Below, in pieces: positions 57,138 to 64,000 of a stretch of DNA of 64,000 nt (the first letter of the stretch is position 1; each line of letters begins with the position of its first letter). The position numbers and the translations under genes are program-made. The notes under the pieces were generated by a model. That model searched no databases. It worked only from the letters and a program-made list of their open reading frames with translations, and was not told where the DNA came from. This DNA is from Sphingobacterium griseoflavum (GTDB lineage Bacteria > Bacteroidota > Bacteroidia > Sphingobacteriales > Sphingobacteriaceae): contig NZ_BNAF01000005.1 of NCBI RefSeq assembly GCF_014653155.1, forward strand, positions 1-64,000, read 5' to 3'.

Positions 57138-58133
57138 TTAAATAGCCATAATTTTTGCAATCTCGACAAGATCCTCATTCAGTTTGAGTTCTTTTTTGCT
57201 CAAAGCCTCTTCCAAGGGTGTTGTCACGATCTCTGATCCGCGTACTCCAATCGTGGCGCGTGAGTTACCTTTCAGCAATTCGTTGACGGCCGCGTATCCC
57301 ATACGGGTTGCTAAGACACGATCCGCACTACTTGGTGCGCCTCCGCGTTGCAAATGCCCTAAGATACTAACTTTTGTGTCAAAATAATCAAATTTTTCTT
57401 TGACCCGCTTGGCGACGTTGTTTGCGCCGCCATTTTTATCGCCTTCCGCAACAATAACGATCATGGATGATTTATTACTGTCTGCGCCTTGCGCCAACAT
57501 ATCAATAAGCTCATCGATGGCCGTGTCTTTTTCGGGTAGTAAAATAGCTTCTGCACCACCCGCAATTCCTGCGTTCAATGCAATACAACCCGAGTCGCGC
57601 CCCATTACCTCCACAAAAAAAAGCCTGTTATGCGATGCGGCTGTATCCCTGATTTTATCAATGGCATCGATAACGGTATTGTTGGCTGTGTCGTATCCAA
57701 TCGTTAGATCGGTGCCATTCAAATCGTTGTCTATGGTGCCTGGGATGCACATAACCGGGATGTCGTACTCCCGCGAAAAAATTTCGGCACCTGTAAATGT
57801 TCCATCGCCACCGATGGCAACTAAAGCGTCTATGCCTGCTGCCTTAACATGCTCATAGGCAATTGCACGTCCTTCCGGCGTTTTAAAAGCCATGCAGCGG
57901 GCTGTCTTAAGCATCGTTCCGCCCATTTGTATGATGGAACTGACCGACCGGCTGTCCATGTCAAACATGGTATTGTCGATCATGCCTTGATAACCGTGGT
58001 AGATGCCGGTTACTTTCTTTCCTTTATATATCGCTGTTCTTACGGCTGCACGAATTGCTGCATTCATGCCTGGAGAATCTCCTCCTGATGTAAAAACACC
58101 TATTCTTGTAATTTCTTCCACTCGATGAATCAT
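57138..58133 (-). CDS. pfkA: ATP-dependent 6-phosphofructokinase
   Basis: Commits fructose-6-P to glycolysis. FTSGGDSPGMNAAIRAAVR is the ATP loop, IGGDGTFTGA and PGTIDNDLNGTD the Mg/ATP and catalytic site (catalytic Asp in TIDND), MGRDSGCIAL the fructose-6-P site. The Gly after GGDG (GGDGT) indicates ATP rather than PPi use. 331 residues is normal. First in an operon with a sugar kinase and gap. The divergent gap to the Nudix regulator contains a dyad. Confidence 0.95.
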   Translation of the reverse strand: MIHRVEEITRIGVFTSGGDSPGMNAAIRAAVRTAIYKGKKVTGIYHGYQGMIDNTMFDMDSRSVSSIIQMGGTMLKTARCMAFKTPEGRAIAYEHVKAAGIDALVAIGGDGTFTGAEIFSREYDIPVMCIPGTIDNDLNGTDLTIGYDTANNTVIDAIDKIRDTAASHNRLFFVEVMGRDSGCIALNAGIAGGAEAILLPEKDTAIDELIDMLAQGADSNKSSMIVIVAEGDKNGGANNVAKRVKEKFDYFDTKVSILGHLQRGGAPSSADRVLATRMGYAAVNELLKGNSRATIGVRGSEIVTTPLEEALSKKELKLNEDLVEIAKIMAI

Positions 58134-58149
58134 TTTAGGTATTACGAAT

Positions 58150-58172
58150 ATAGTGTGTATTTATTACACTAT
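58150..58172. promoter_or_regulatory. Inverted repeat between pfkA and the Nudix regulator
   Basis: ATAGTGT and ACACTAT, nine bases apart (58150-58156, 58166-58172), form a dyad 17 nt upstream of the pfkA ATG. It overlaps the likely promoter of the operon and lies close to a regulator gene, so it is a candidate operator. The binding protein is unknown. Confidence 0.45.
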
Positions 58173-58277
58173 TAAATTTTTTTTGCTTTTTTTGGATTAA
58201 TATGATATAATTGAGGAGGATTGTTCATGTAAAATGACAATTCGATTAAAAAGAACGCACTTAAATTTGAGATTATT

Positions 58278-58940
58278 TTGCAGACTCATTTTACGATAGA
58301 CTGTGTTATTTACAGTTTTAACGAAGGAAAGTTACAGGTATTGTTGACCGAGCGGAACGAATATCCTTATAAAGACTGGTGGGCGTTGCCCGGATTTTTT
58401 GTAGAAAAAGGTGAGGAGATGGAAGACGCAGTGAAGCGCATCCTTTACGAGCATACCGGTTTGAAAGATATTTTTATGGAGCAGCTCGGTGCGTTTGCCG
58501 GAGTAAAGAGGCACCCGCAAGGGCGTATCTTGACTGTAGCCTTTTCAACGATCGTCAAATATGAAGATGTAAAGTCCAAAATCAAGCCGATGACTTCCTA
58601 TATGCGACAGGCGCAATGGTTTCCAATGGATAGTTTGCCCGAGCTAGCCTTTGACCATCTTCGGATTATCGAACAAAGTTTGCTAAAATTAAAGTATGGC
58701 ATCAACTACTCAACGGCGGTATACGAGCTATTGCCTGAGAAATTCACGCTGACGCAACTGCAACAGGTATATGAAGCTATATTGGGCAAGGATCTTGATA
58801 AACGTAATTTTAGGAAGAAGATTGCTAACGATGGCTTTTTAAAAGAATTACAGGAGGTACAAAAGGGTGTTTCGTATCGTGCTGCAAGATTATACAAATT
58901 CGATAAGCGCAAGTTTCAAAAGCAGTTGGGGATCGACTAA
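58278..58940 (+). CDS. Nudix-type transcriptional regulator (NrtR/AraR-like)
   Basis: A 220-residue protein with an N-terminal Nudix domain (WWALPGFFVEKGEEMEDAVKRILYEHTGL) whose box is degenerate (RILYEH instead of REUxEE), so it should not hydrolyse but sense a ligand, followed by a winged helix (KFTLTQLQQVYEAILGKDLDKRNFRKKIANDGFL). This is the NrtR family layout; Bacteroidota members control sugar pathways. Start is a TTG; no ATG fits in frame after an upstream stop at 58230. Divergent from pfkA. Confidence 0.87.
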   Translation: MQTHFTIDCVIYSFNEGKLQVLLTERNEYPYKDWWALPGFFVEKGEEMEDAVKRILYEHTGLKDIFMEQLGAFAGVKRHPQGRILTVAFSTIVKYEDVKSKIKPMTSYMRQAQWFPMDSLPELAFDHLRIIEQSLLKLKYGINYSTAVYELLPEKFTLTQLQQVYEAILGKDLDKRNFRKKIANDGFLKELQEVQKGVSYRAARLYKFDKRKFQKQLGID

Positions 58941-59075
58941 AACACTTAGATTCGTCATCATTTTGTTATTTTCCTATTAAATGTCAACTCTTTAAGGCGC
59001 GGTCCTTGGCGGGTGTTTTACTTTTTTATATTTTTGAACGTTTTTAGAAAAAAGTCAGAAAGTATAAAGGTAAAA

Positions 59076-59681
59076 ATGGACAACAAGAAGGATCAGATAA
59101 TTCAAGCCGCCCTGAAGCGATTCGCGCATTACGGTTTTAACAAAACAACGATGAGCGAGATTGCCGTGGATTTGAATATCACAAAAGCAAACCTATATTA
59201 CTATTACCCTGACAAAAATGCGTTAATCAAAGACGTGTTGGTACATATTTCCGAAGATATCCTGCAGAGCCAATATGCCATCATTGAGGATTATGATGCA
59301 AATTTGCTGGATATATTACATCGTGTGCTTGAAAAGCGAGCCAGTTATCTTCGTGACTACTATGTTTTGCATATCAGTGAAAACTTGGAATGGATAAAGG
59401 GGCAGGGGGTAGGCACGGTGCTCGAGGAGATGCACAGCAGAGATATTGAGATGATGACGGTGCTCTTTGAAAAGGCGGTTGGGGCTGGAGAGGTAGCGCT
59501 GGACAACGCTGCCGAGGATGCAACGTGTTTTATAGAGATCATAAAAGGGCTAAGCCTTATTCGAAGTGTGGCTGACGTCCTTTCTGGAATGCCTAATGCA
59601 TATAACGTGGATGAGATTCTGCATAGCCAAAAGCGAACGACGGAATTCATCTTCAAAAATAAAATAATCAGCAAAAACTAG
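59076..59681 (+). CDS. TetR-family transcriptional regulator
   Basis: A 201-residue regulator. N-terminal helix-turn-helix: QIIQAALKRFAHYGFNKTTMSEIAVDLNITKANLYYYYPDKNALI, typical TetR. The C-terminal ligand domain is unassigned. AAAGG lies six bases before the chosen ATG; the longer frame from 59013 adds a non-homologous hydrophobic stretch and is rejected. It precedes a TolC-MFP-RND efflux operon by 22 nt and is probably its repressor and in the same transcript. Confidence 0.92.
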   Translation: MDNKKDQIIQAALKRFAHYGFNKTTMSEIAVDLNITKANLYYYYPDKNALIKDVLVHISEDILQSQYAIIEDYDANLLDILHRVLEKRASYLRDYYVLHISENLEWIKGQGVGTVLEEMHSRDIEMMTVLFEKAVGAGEVALDNAAEDATCFIEIIKGLSLIRSVADVLSGMPNAYNVDEILHSQKRTTEFIFKNKIISKN

Positions 59682-59703
59682 TTTACAGATAATCTTCTTA
59701 AAA

Positions 59704-61047
59704 ATGAAATTGAAATTTTTGAGTGTTATAGCGGTCGGTCTCCTTTTCCCATGGGGTCCAGTACATGCTCAGGAGATGTTGACGCTCCAACAAGCAGTCA
59801 AATTTGCCTTGGATAACAAAAAGGAGGCAAAGAATGCGAAGCTTGACCTAAACAACGCCCAATTTAAAATAGACGAGGTGCGAGCTGGCGCTTTGCCGCA
59901 AATAAGTGGAACAGGTAGTTTAACATATAATCCGCTCATTCAGCAGAACGTCATTGTCATGGAAGATCCAGTCACCGGGCAGTCTACGTCCACTGTCATT
60001 CAGTTTGGACAGCCTTGGCAGGCCAATTCCAATCTGCAGGTCAGTCAGCAAATATTTAATCAGGCACTCTTCACAGGGCTTAAAGCTGCAAACAGTACGC
60101 GAGAGTTTTATCAGATCAATAAAGAACTGACGGATGAGCAACTGATCGAGAAGGTTGCAAATGCTTATTATCAGGTTTTCCAGTCGCAGTTGCAGGTAGC
60201 CACAGTAGAGAGCAATTTAGGAAATACCGAAAAAAACCAACGAGTCATACAAGGTTTGGTGGATGCGGGGCTGGCCAAAAAAATTGACCTGGACCGCACG
60301 ACCGTACAGGTGAATAACTTAAAGGCGCAACTTCAGCAGGCGAAGAATGGTATGGAGATTCAGGAAAATGCATTAAAGTTTGCGATGGGGATGGATATCA
60401 CGACGCAAATTGATCTTCCTGAGGAGACATTTGCTATTGACCCGGAAGCATTGGAAACCCTACCTATCGACCTGTCCAATCGCACGGAAATTCGCGTGTT
60501 AGAAAAACAAGCCGAGCTATTGGAATTGGACAAAAAAGCTGCCATAGCAGACTATTATCCGTCTTTATCCTTTTCAGGAAATTTGGGTTATATGTCATTT
60601 GCGGAACGTTTTCCGATTTTCAACGGGAATGCTACAAAAACAACGTATTCGGCCGTGGGGCTGAATTTGTCGATCCCAATTTTCAATGGGGGAAAAACGA
60701 AGGCTCAGGTTAATCAGAAGAACGTGGAGATTTTGCGTGCTAAAACAGAATTGGAAGATACCAAACTCGCGTTGATTATGGCTAGCGAAAATGCCCGGAC
60801 ACAGGTTAAGAACAGTTTGTTGACGATCAATTCCAACCAGGCGAATGTTACGCTGGCCAAAGAAGTTTTGGATAATACGGAAAACAACTACAAAAATGGC
60901 TTGGCCACGCTCACCGAGCTTTTGGATGCAGAGAATGCCTATGCCGATGCACAAAATAATCTGAATACGTCGCTGTTGGATTACAAAGTGGCGGAAGTAC
61001 AGTTGATCAAATCAAAAGGAAATTTAAAATCATTAGTAAACGAATAA
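59704..61047 (+). CDS. TolC-family outer-membrane efflux protein
   Basis: Outer-membrane channel of a tripartite pump, 447 residues. Signal peptide to VHAQ; then two helical outer-membrane-factor repeats (MLTLQQAVKFALDNKKEAKNAKLDLNNAQFKIDEVRAG, and GLNLSIPIFNGGKTKAQVNQ) and NYKNGLATLTELLDAENAYADAQNNL. The proteins end with helix. It leads the MFP by 10 nt. Confidence 0.95.
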   Translation: MKLKFLSVIAVGLLFPWGPVHAQEMLTLQQAVKFALDNKKEAKNAKLDLNNAQFKIDEVRAGALPQISGTGSLTYNPLIQQNVIVMEDPVTGQSTSTVIQFGQPWQANSNLQVSQQIFNQALFTGLKAANSTREFYQINKELTDEQLIEKVANAYYQVFQSQLQVATVESNLGNTEKNQRVIQGLVDAGLAKKIDLDRTTVQVNNLKAQLQQAKNGMEIQENALKFAMGMDITTQIDLPEETFAIDPEALETLPIDLSNRTEIRVLEKQAELLELDKKAAIADYYPSLSFSGNLGYMSFAERFPIFNGNATKTTYSAVGLNLSIPIFNGGKTKAQVNQKNVEILRAKTELEDTKLALIMASENARTQVKNSLLTINSNQANVTLAKEVLDNTENNYKNGLATLTELLDAENAYADAQNNLNTSLLDYKVAEVQLIKSKGNLKSLVNE

Positions 61048-61057
61048 TTAACTCGAT

Positions 61058-62116
61058 ATGAAACGGATAATAATTACAGTAATCATCGTGGCAGCTGCTT
61101 TGGCGGGGATCATGTTTTTATTGAATAAGAATAAAGCTAAAAATGAGGCACAAACTGCGGTTGTAGCGCAGAAAAATGCTGCGGTGGCGGTACGAGCCGA
61201 CATGGCGGATATTCGGGAGGTTAATACGCAGTATATTACCAATGGTTCGTTTTCTCCCAAGCAAGAGGTCATGCTTTCTGCAGAGGCGGCAGGCCGCGTG
61301 CGCAGGGTGCTGGTTGAAGAGGGGGATGCCGTGCGTGCCGGCCAGACTTTAGCTGTGGTTGATGCGGATAAGCAGAGCGTGGACTTGGCGAACATGCAGG
61401 CGAACTACGAAAATGCAAAAGCCGACTTGGCCCGCTACGAAAATGCATTTAAGACGGGAGGCGTTACGCAACAGCAGCTCGATCAAGCTAAACTAAAGGT
61501 AGAGAACGCCAAAAATAGCTTGAAATCATCGCAGCTCTCTGCATCCGACGCTAATATCTCGGCATCGTTTGCCGGCTTGGTCAATAAAAGAAATATCGAA
61601 CCAGGTACTTATGTATCTCCAGGCACACAGATGTTTGAGATCGTGAACGTATCTACCCTCAAACTATTGGTCAATGTTGACGAAAAAAATATCGGACAGG
61701 TGAAAGTAGGGCAATCTGTTCAAGTAGAATCAACGGTATTGCCTAACCAAAAATTTAACGGTGTGGTGAAGTTTATCGCACCAAAAGCGGATGCAAGCTT
61801 GAATTTTCCGGTGGAGCTGGAGATTCGCAATAATGCATCCAATGATTTGAAAGCAGGGATGTATGGTACCGCTTACTTTGGAAGTGACGCTAAAACGCAG
61901 GTGCTCACCGTACCACGGACGGCATTTGTAGGAAGTGTAAGTTCTAACCAAATCTTTGTGATAAAAGATGATAAGGCGATCTTGACCAAGGTAGTTTCCG
62001 GCAGAAGTTTCGGTGATTATATCGAGATTATTTCTGGAATAGAAAAAGGAACACCTGTCGTTACATCAGGCCAAATCAATCTTTTGGATGGAACTCAAGT
62101 GGAAATTATTAAGTAA
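61058..62116 (+). CDS. RND efflux periplasmic adaptor (membrane fusion protein)
   Basis: AcrA/HlyD-type adaptor, 352 residues. N-terminal span (IIITVIIVAAALAGIMFLLN), the lipoyl-like halves (EVMLSAEAAGRVRRVLVEEGDAVRAGQTLAVVD and SASFAGLVNKRNIEPGTYVSPG), an alpha-hairpin between them (VDLANMQANYENAKADLARY, QLDQAKLKVENAKNSL) and a beta-barrel. It joins TolC to the RND pump. No lipobox, so anchored by its first span. Confidence 0.95.
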   Translation: MKRIIITVIIVAAALAGIMFLLNKNKAKNEAQTAVVAQKNAAVAVRADMADIREVNTQYITNGSFSPKQEVMLSAEAAGRVRRVLVEEGDAVRAGQTLAVVDADKQSVDLANMQANYENAKADLARYENAFKTGGVTQQQLDQAKLKVENAKNSLKSSQLSASDANISASFAGLVNKRNIEPGTYVSPGTQMFEIVNVSTLKLLVNVDEKNIGQVKVGQSVQVESTVLPNQKFNGVVKFIAPKADASLNFPVELEIRNNASNDLKAGMYGTAYFGSDAKTQVLTVPRTAFVGSVSSNQIFVIKDDKAILTKVVSGRSFGDYIEIISGIEKGTPVVTSGQINLLDGTQVEIIK

Positions 62117-62133
62117 AAAGCGAAATCTGTTCA

Positions 62134-64000
62134 ATGAAAATATCTGAAATATCCATAAAAAGGCCAAGTATAATTATCGTACTCTTTATTATACTGACAC
62201 TTGGTGGTATCTTCTCTTACTCACAGATGGGGTATGAGTTGGTGCCGAAATTTGAGGTTAACGTGATCAATGTGCAAACGGTATATCCGGGAGCCTCGCC
62301 ATCGGAAGTGGAAACCTCCGTTACGAAGGTGATTGAGGATGCCGTAGCCAGTCTAGAGAACGTGAAGAAGATTGAAGCGAAATCAATGGAATCGGTATCC
62401 ATGGTGATGATCCAATTGAATACTGGTGCCGATGTAAACTTTTTGCTGACCGATGCGCAAAGAAAAATCAATGCGGTGATCAACGAATTGCCCGATGATG
62501 CCGAAACGCCTGCGCTCTCAAAGTTCTCCATTGATGACGTGCCGATCATGAACTTGTCCGTAACGTCCAAACTCACAGAAAAAGAACTTTACGATCTATT
62601 GGATCAAAAAATCCAACCGGTTTTCGCTCGGATCAATGGTGTCGCGAAAGTCGATATGGTGGGTGGTGAAGAACGCGAGATACAGGTTAGTGTAAATCCA
62701 AGCAAATTGGAGGGTTACGGTTTGTCTATCATGCAGGTACAACAAGCTATTGCGTCGGCCAACTTGGATTTCCCCACGGGAAATGTGAAGACTCGGGACA
62801 ATCAAACTACGCTGCGTCTTTCGGGTAAATTTGCAACGTTGGATGAGCTGCGTGCACTTCCTTTAAATACACCCAGCGGTGTGATGATCCGTTTAAGCGA
62901 TGTTGCGGATGTGCAAGACGGTATTAAGGATGTCGAGAAAATTGCTCGTATAGATCGCCAGAATACCATTATGTTGCAGGTCTTCAAACAGTCTGATGCC
63001 AACGCTGTGGCTGTTTCGGAACTGGTTCAGCAAATGATAGGCTCGGTGGAGCAAGACTTCTCGGAACAAGGCGTTAAAGTTGGATTGGCGAATGACACGA
63101 CCGAGTATACCTTGACTGCAGCAGATAATGTGGTGCACGATTTGATGATTGCGATCGGATTGGTAGCCTTTATCATGTTGTTTTTCCTCCATAGCTTGCG
63201 CGATGCTTTTATTGCGGTGGTTGCCATTCCACTATCTTTGATTGCGACCTTTATCTTCTTAAATATATTGGGATATACGCTAAATTTGATGTCGTTGCTG
63301 GGACTTTCCCTTGTGGTAGGTATTCTCGTGGATGATGCCATCGTGGTGATCGAGAATATACACCGCCATATGCAAATGGGAAAAAACAAGGTGCGGGCTG
63401 CTTATGACGGTGCGAAGGAAATCGGTTTCACCGTATCGGCCATTACGCTGGTAATTGTGGTGGTATTCTTGCCTATTGCGATGTCTTCCGGTTTGGTATC
63501 TGATATTTTACGCCAATTTTGTGTCACGGTCATGGTTTCTACCTTATTGTCGCTATTGGTTTCGTTTACCATTGTCCCTTGGTTGTATTCCCGTATGGGA
63601 CAGCTGACACACCTGGATAACAAAACCATTTTCGGCCGGATATTAACGGGATTCGAAGCTGGTTTGACAAAATTGACGCACTGGATTTCCGGTATTTTGG
63701 AATGGGCACTGAAGAGCCGGTTGAATAAGGTGCTGACCCTAGCATTGTCCTTGGGGCTATTAGTTGCTTCTTTTATGCTCGTGGGCATGGGCTATATCGG
63801 TTCAGACTTTTTTCCGGGGAATGATAAAGGCGAGTTTTACCTGCAGATCGAAATGAATAAGGATGCTTCGCTGGAGCAGACAAATTTCATGACGCAAAAG
63901 GCGGAAAACTATCTCGCACAAAAGCCCGAAATCGAGCGTATGATCACGACCGTAGGACAAGCCTCCGATGGAACGATGAGTACATCCGGAACGAAATATA
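62134..64000 (+). CDS. RND efflux transporter permease, partial
   Basis: The inner-membrane pump, cut by the window end (622 codons seen; full RND pumps are about 1000-1050). N-terminal MKISEISIKRPSIIIVLFII, then periplasmic loop VYPGASPSEVETSVTKVIEDAV, and the TM4 relay motif GILVDDAIVVIENIHRHM with the proton-relay aspartates. It is AcrB/HAE1-like and completes the pump with TolC and the adaptor. The substrate is not known. Confidence 0.95.
   Translation, partial: MKISEISIKRPSIIIVLFIILTLGGIFSYSQMGYELVPKFEVNVINVQTVYPGASPSEVETSVTKVIEDAVASLENVKKIEAKSMESVSMVMIQLNTGADVNFLLTDAQRKINAVINELPDDAETPALSKFSIDDVPIMNLSVTSKLTEKELYDLLDQKIQPVFARINGVAKVDMVGGEEREIQVSVNPSKLEGYGLSIMQVQQAIASANLDFPTGNVKTRDNQTTLRLSGKFATLDELRALPLNTPSGVMIRLSDVADVQDGIKDVEKIARIDRQNTIMLQVFKQSDANAVAVSELVQQMIGSVEQDFSEQGVKVGLANDTTEYTLTAADNVVHDLMIAIGLVAFIMLFFLHSLRDAFIAVVAIPLSLIATFIFLNILGYTLNLMSLLGLSLVVGILVDDAIVVIENIHRHMQMGKNKVRAAYDGAKEIGFTVSAITLVIVVVFLPIAMSSGLVSDILRQFCVTVMVSTLLSLLVSFTIVPWLYSRMGQLTHLDNKTIFGRILTGFEAGLTKLTHWISGILEWALKSRLNKVLTLALSLGLLVASFMLVGMGYIGSDFFPGNDKGEFYLQIEMNKDASLEQTNFMTQKAENYLAQKPEIERMITTVGQASDGTMSTSGTKY

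Overview
The window looks like a contiguous piece of a chromosome from a Bacteroidota bacterium, most likely Sphingobacteriaceae (Sphingobacterium/Pedobacter/Parapedobacter-like; genus not resolved). Evidence: a SusC/SusD pair with an ECF sigma factor and FecR anti-sigma, a fused SecDF, a type IX secretion plug-family protein, the tiny ribosomal protein bTHX, DUF4836, and promoters of the Bacteroidota form TTTG-N19-TAnnTTTG (clearest before guaB and metY).

Layout. 1-81: end of an rRNA operon (5S tail and terminator). 203-2376: three plus-strand genes. 2445-2726: two copies of a hairpin/leader repeat, each followed by a 22-codon micro-ORF. 2809-7105 (minus): pstSCAB phosphate importer, with each gene overlapping the next by 11 nt, and a PLP enzyme of the ACC deaminase family. 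7157-9065: rluD and a class IV aminotransferase. 9178-14622 (minus): amino-acid permease, T9SS plug-family protein, and feoA-feoB with a small Cys-rich membrane protein. 14755-16642: MarR regulator, ZIP transporter, PAP2 phosphatase. 16815-25525: glmM-type mutase, rlmF, a TIGR02757 protein, a divergent GAPDH coupled to a thioredoxin-like lipoprotein, secDF, and a small outer-membrane barrel protein. 25749-27439: guaB and the bTHX gene, followed by a degenerate 21-bp tandem repeat. 27954-34276: a coiled-coil protein, aminotransferase, DUF1573, kdsD, recQ and kdsA (KDO synthesis genes around a helicase).

35950-46096 is the main accessory region: sigma factor, FecR anti-sigma, a SusC with an STN signalling domain, SusD, and two S1-type sulfatases. 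It is a compact uptake locus for a sulfated glycan, without any glycoside hydrolase in view. 46148-50128 is a tight three-gene operon of envelope proteins of unknown function; two of its proteins appear to be diverged homologues of each other.

50577-53531 is the metY-hom methionine operon, read leftwards from a good promoter through a SAM-I riboswitch, then a 31-codon leader ORF with a Cys-Cys pair, then a terminator-like hairpin. Three nearly identical tRNA-Phe genes follow, then mnmA. 55277-58133 is a glycolytic operon (pfkA, BadF-type sugar kinase, gap) divergent from a Nudix-type transcription regulator. The window closes with a TetR regulator, TolC, membrane-fusion protein and an RND pump cut by the window end.

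The most interesting items are the layered metY leader, the three-gene DUF4836 operon, the orphan leader repeats at 2.5 kb and the 21-bp repeat at 27.6 kb.
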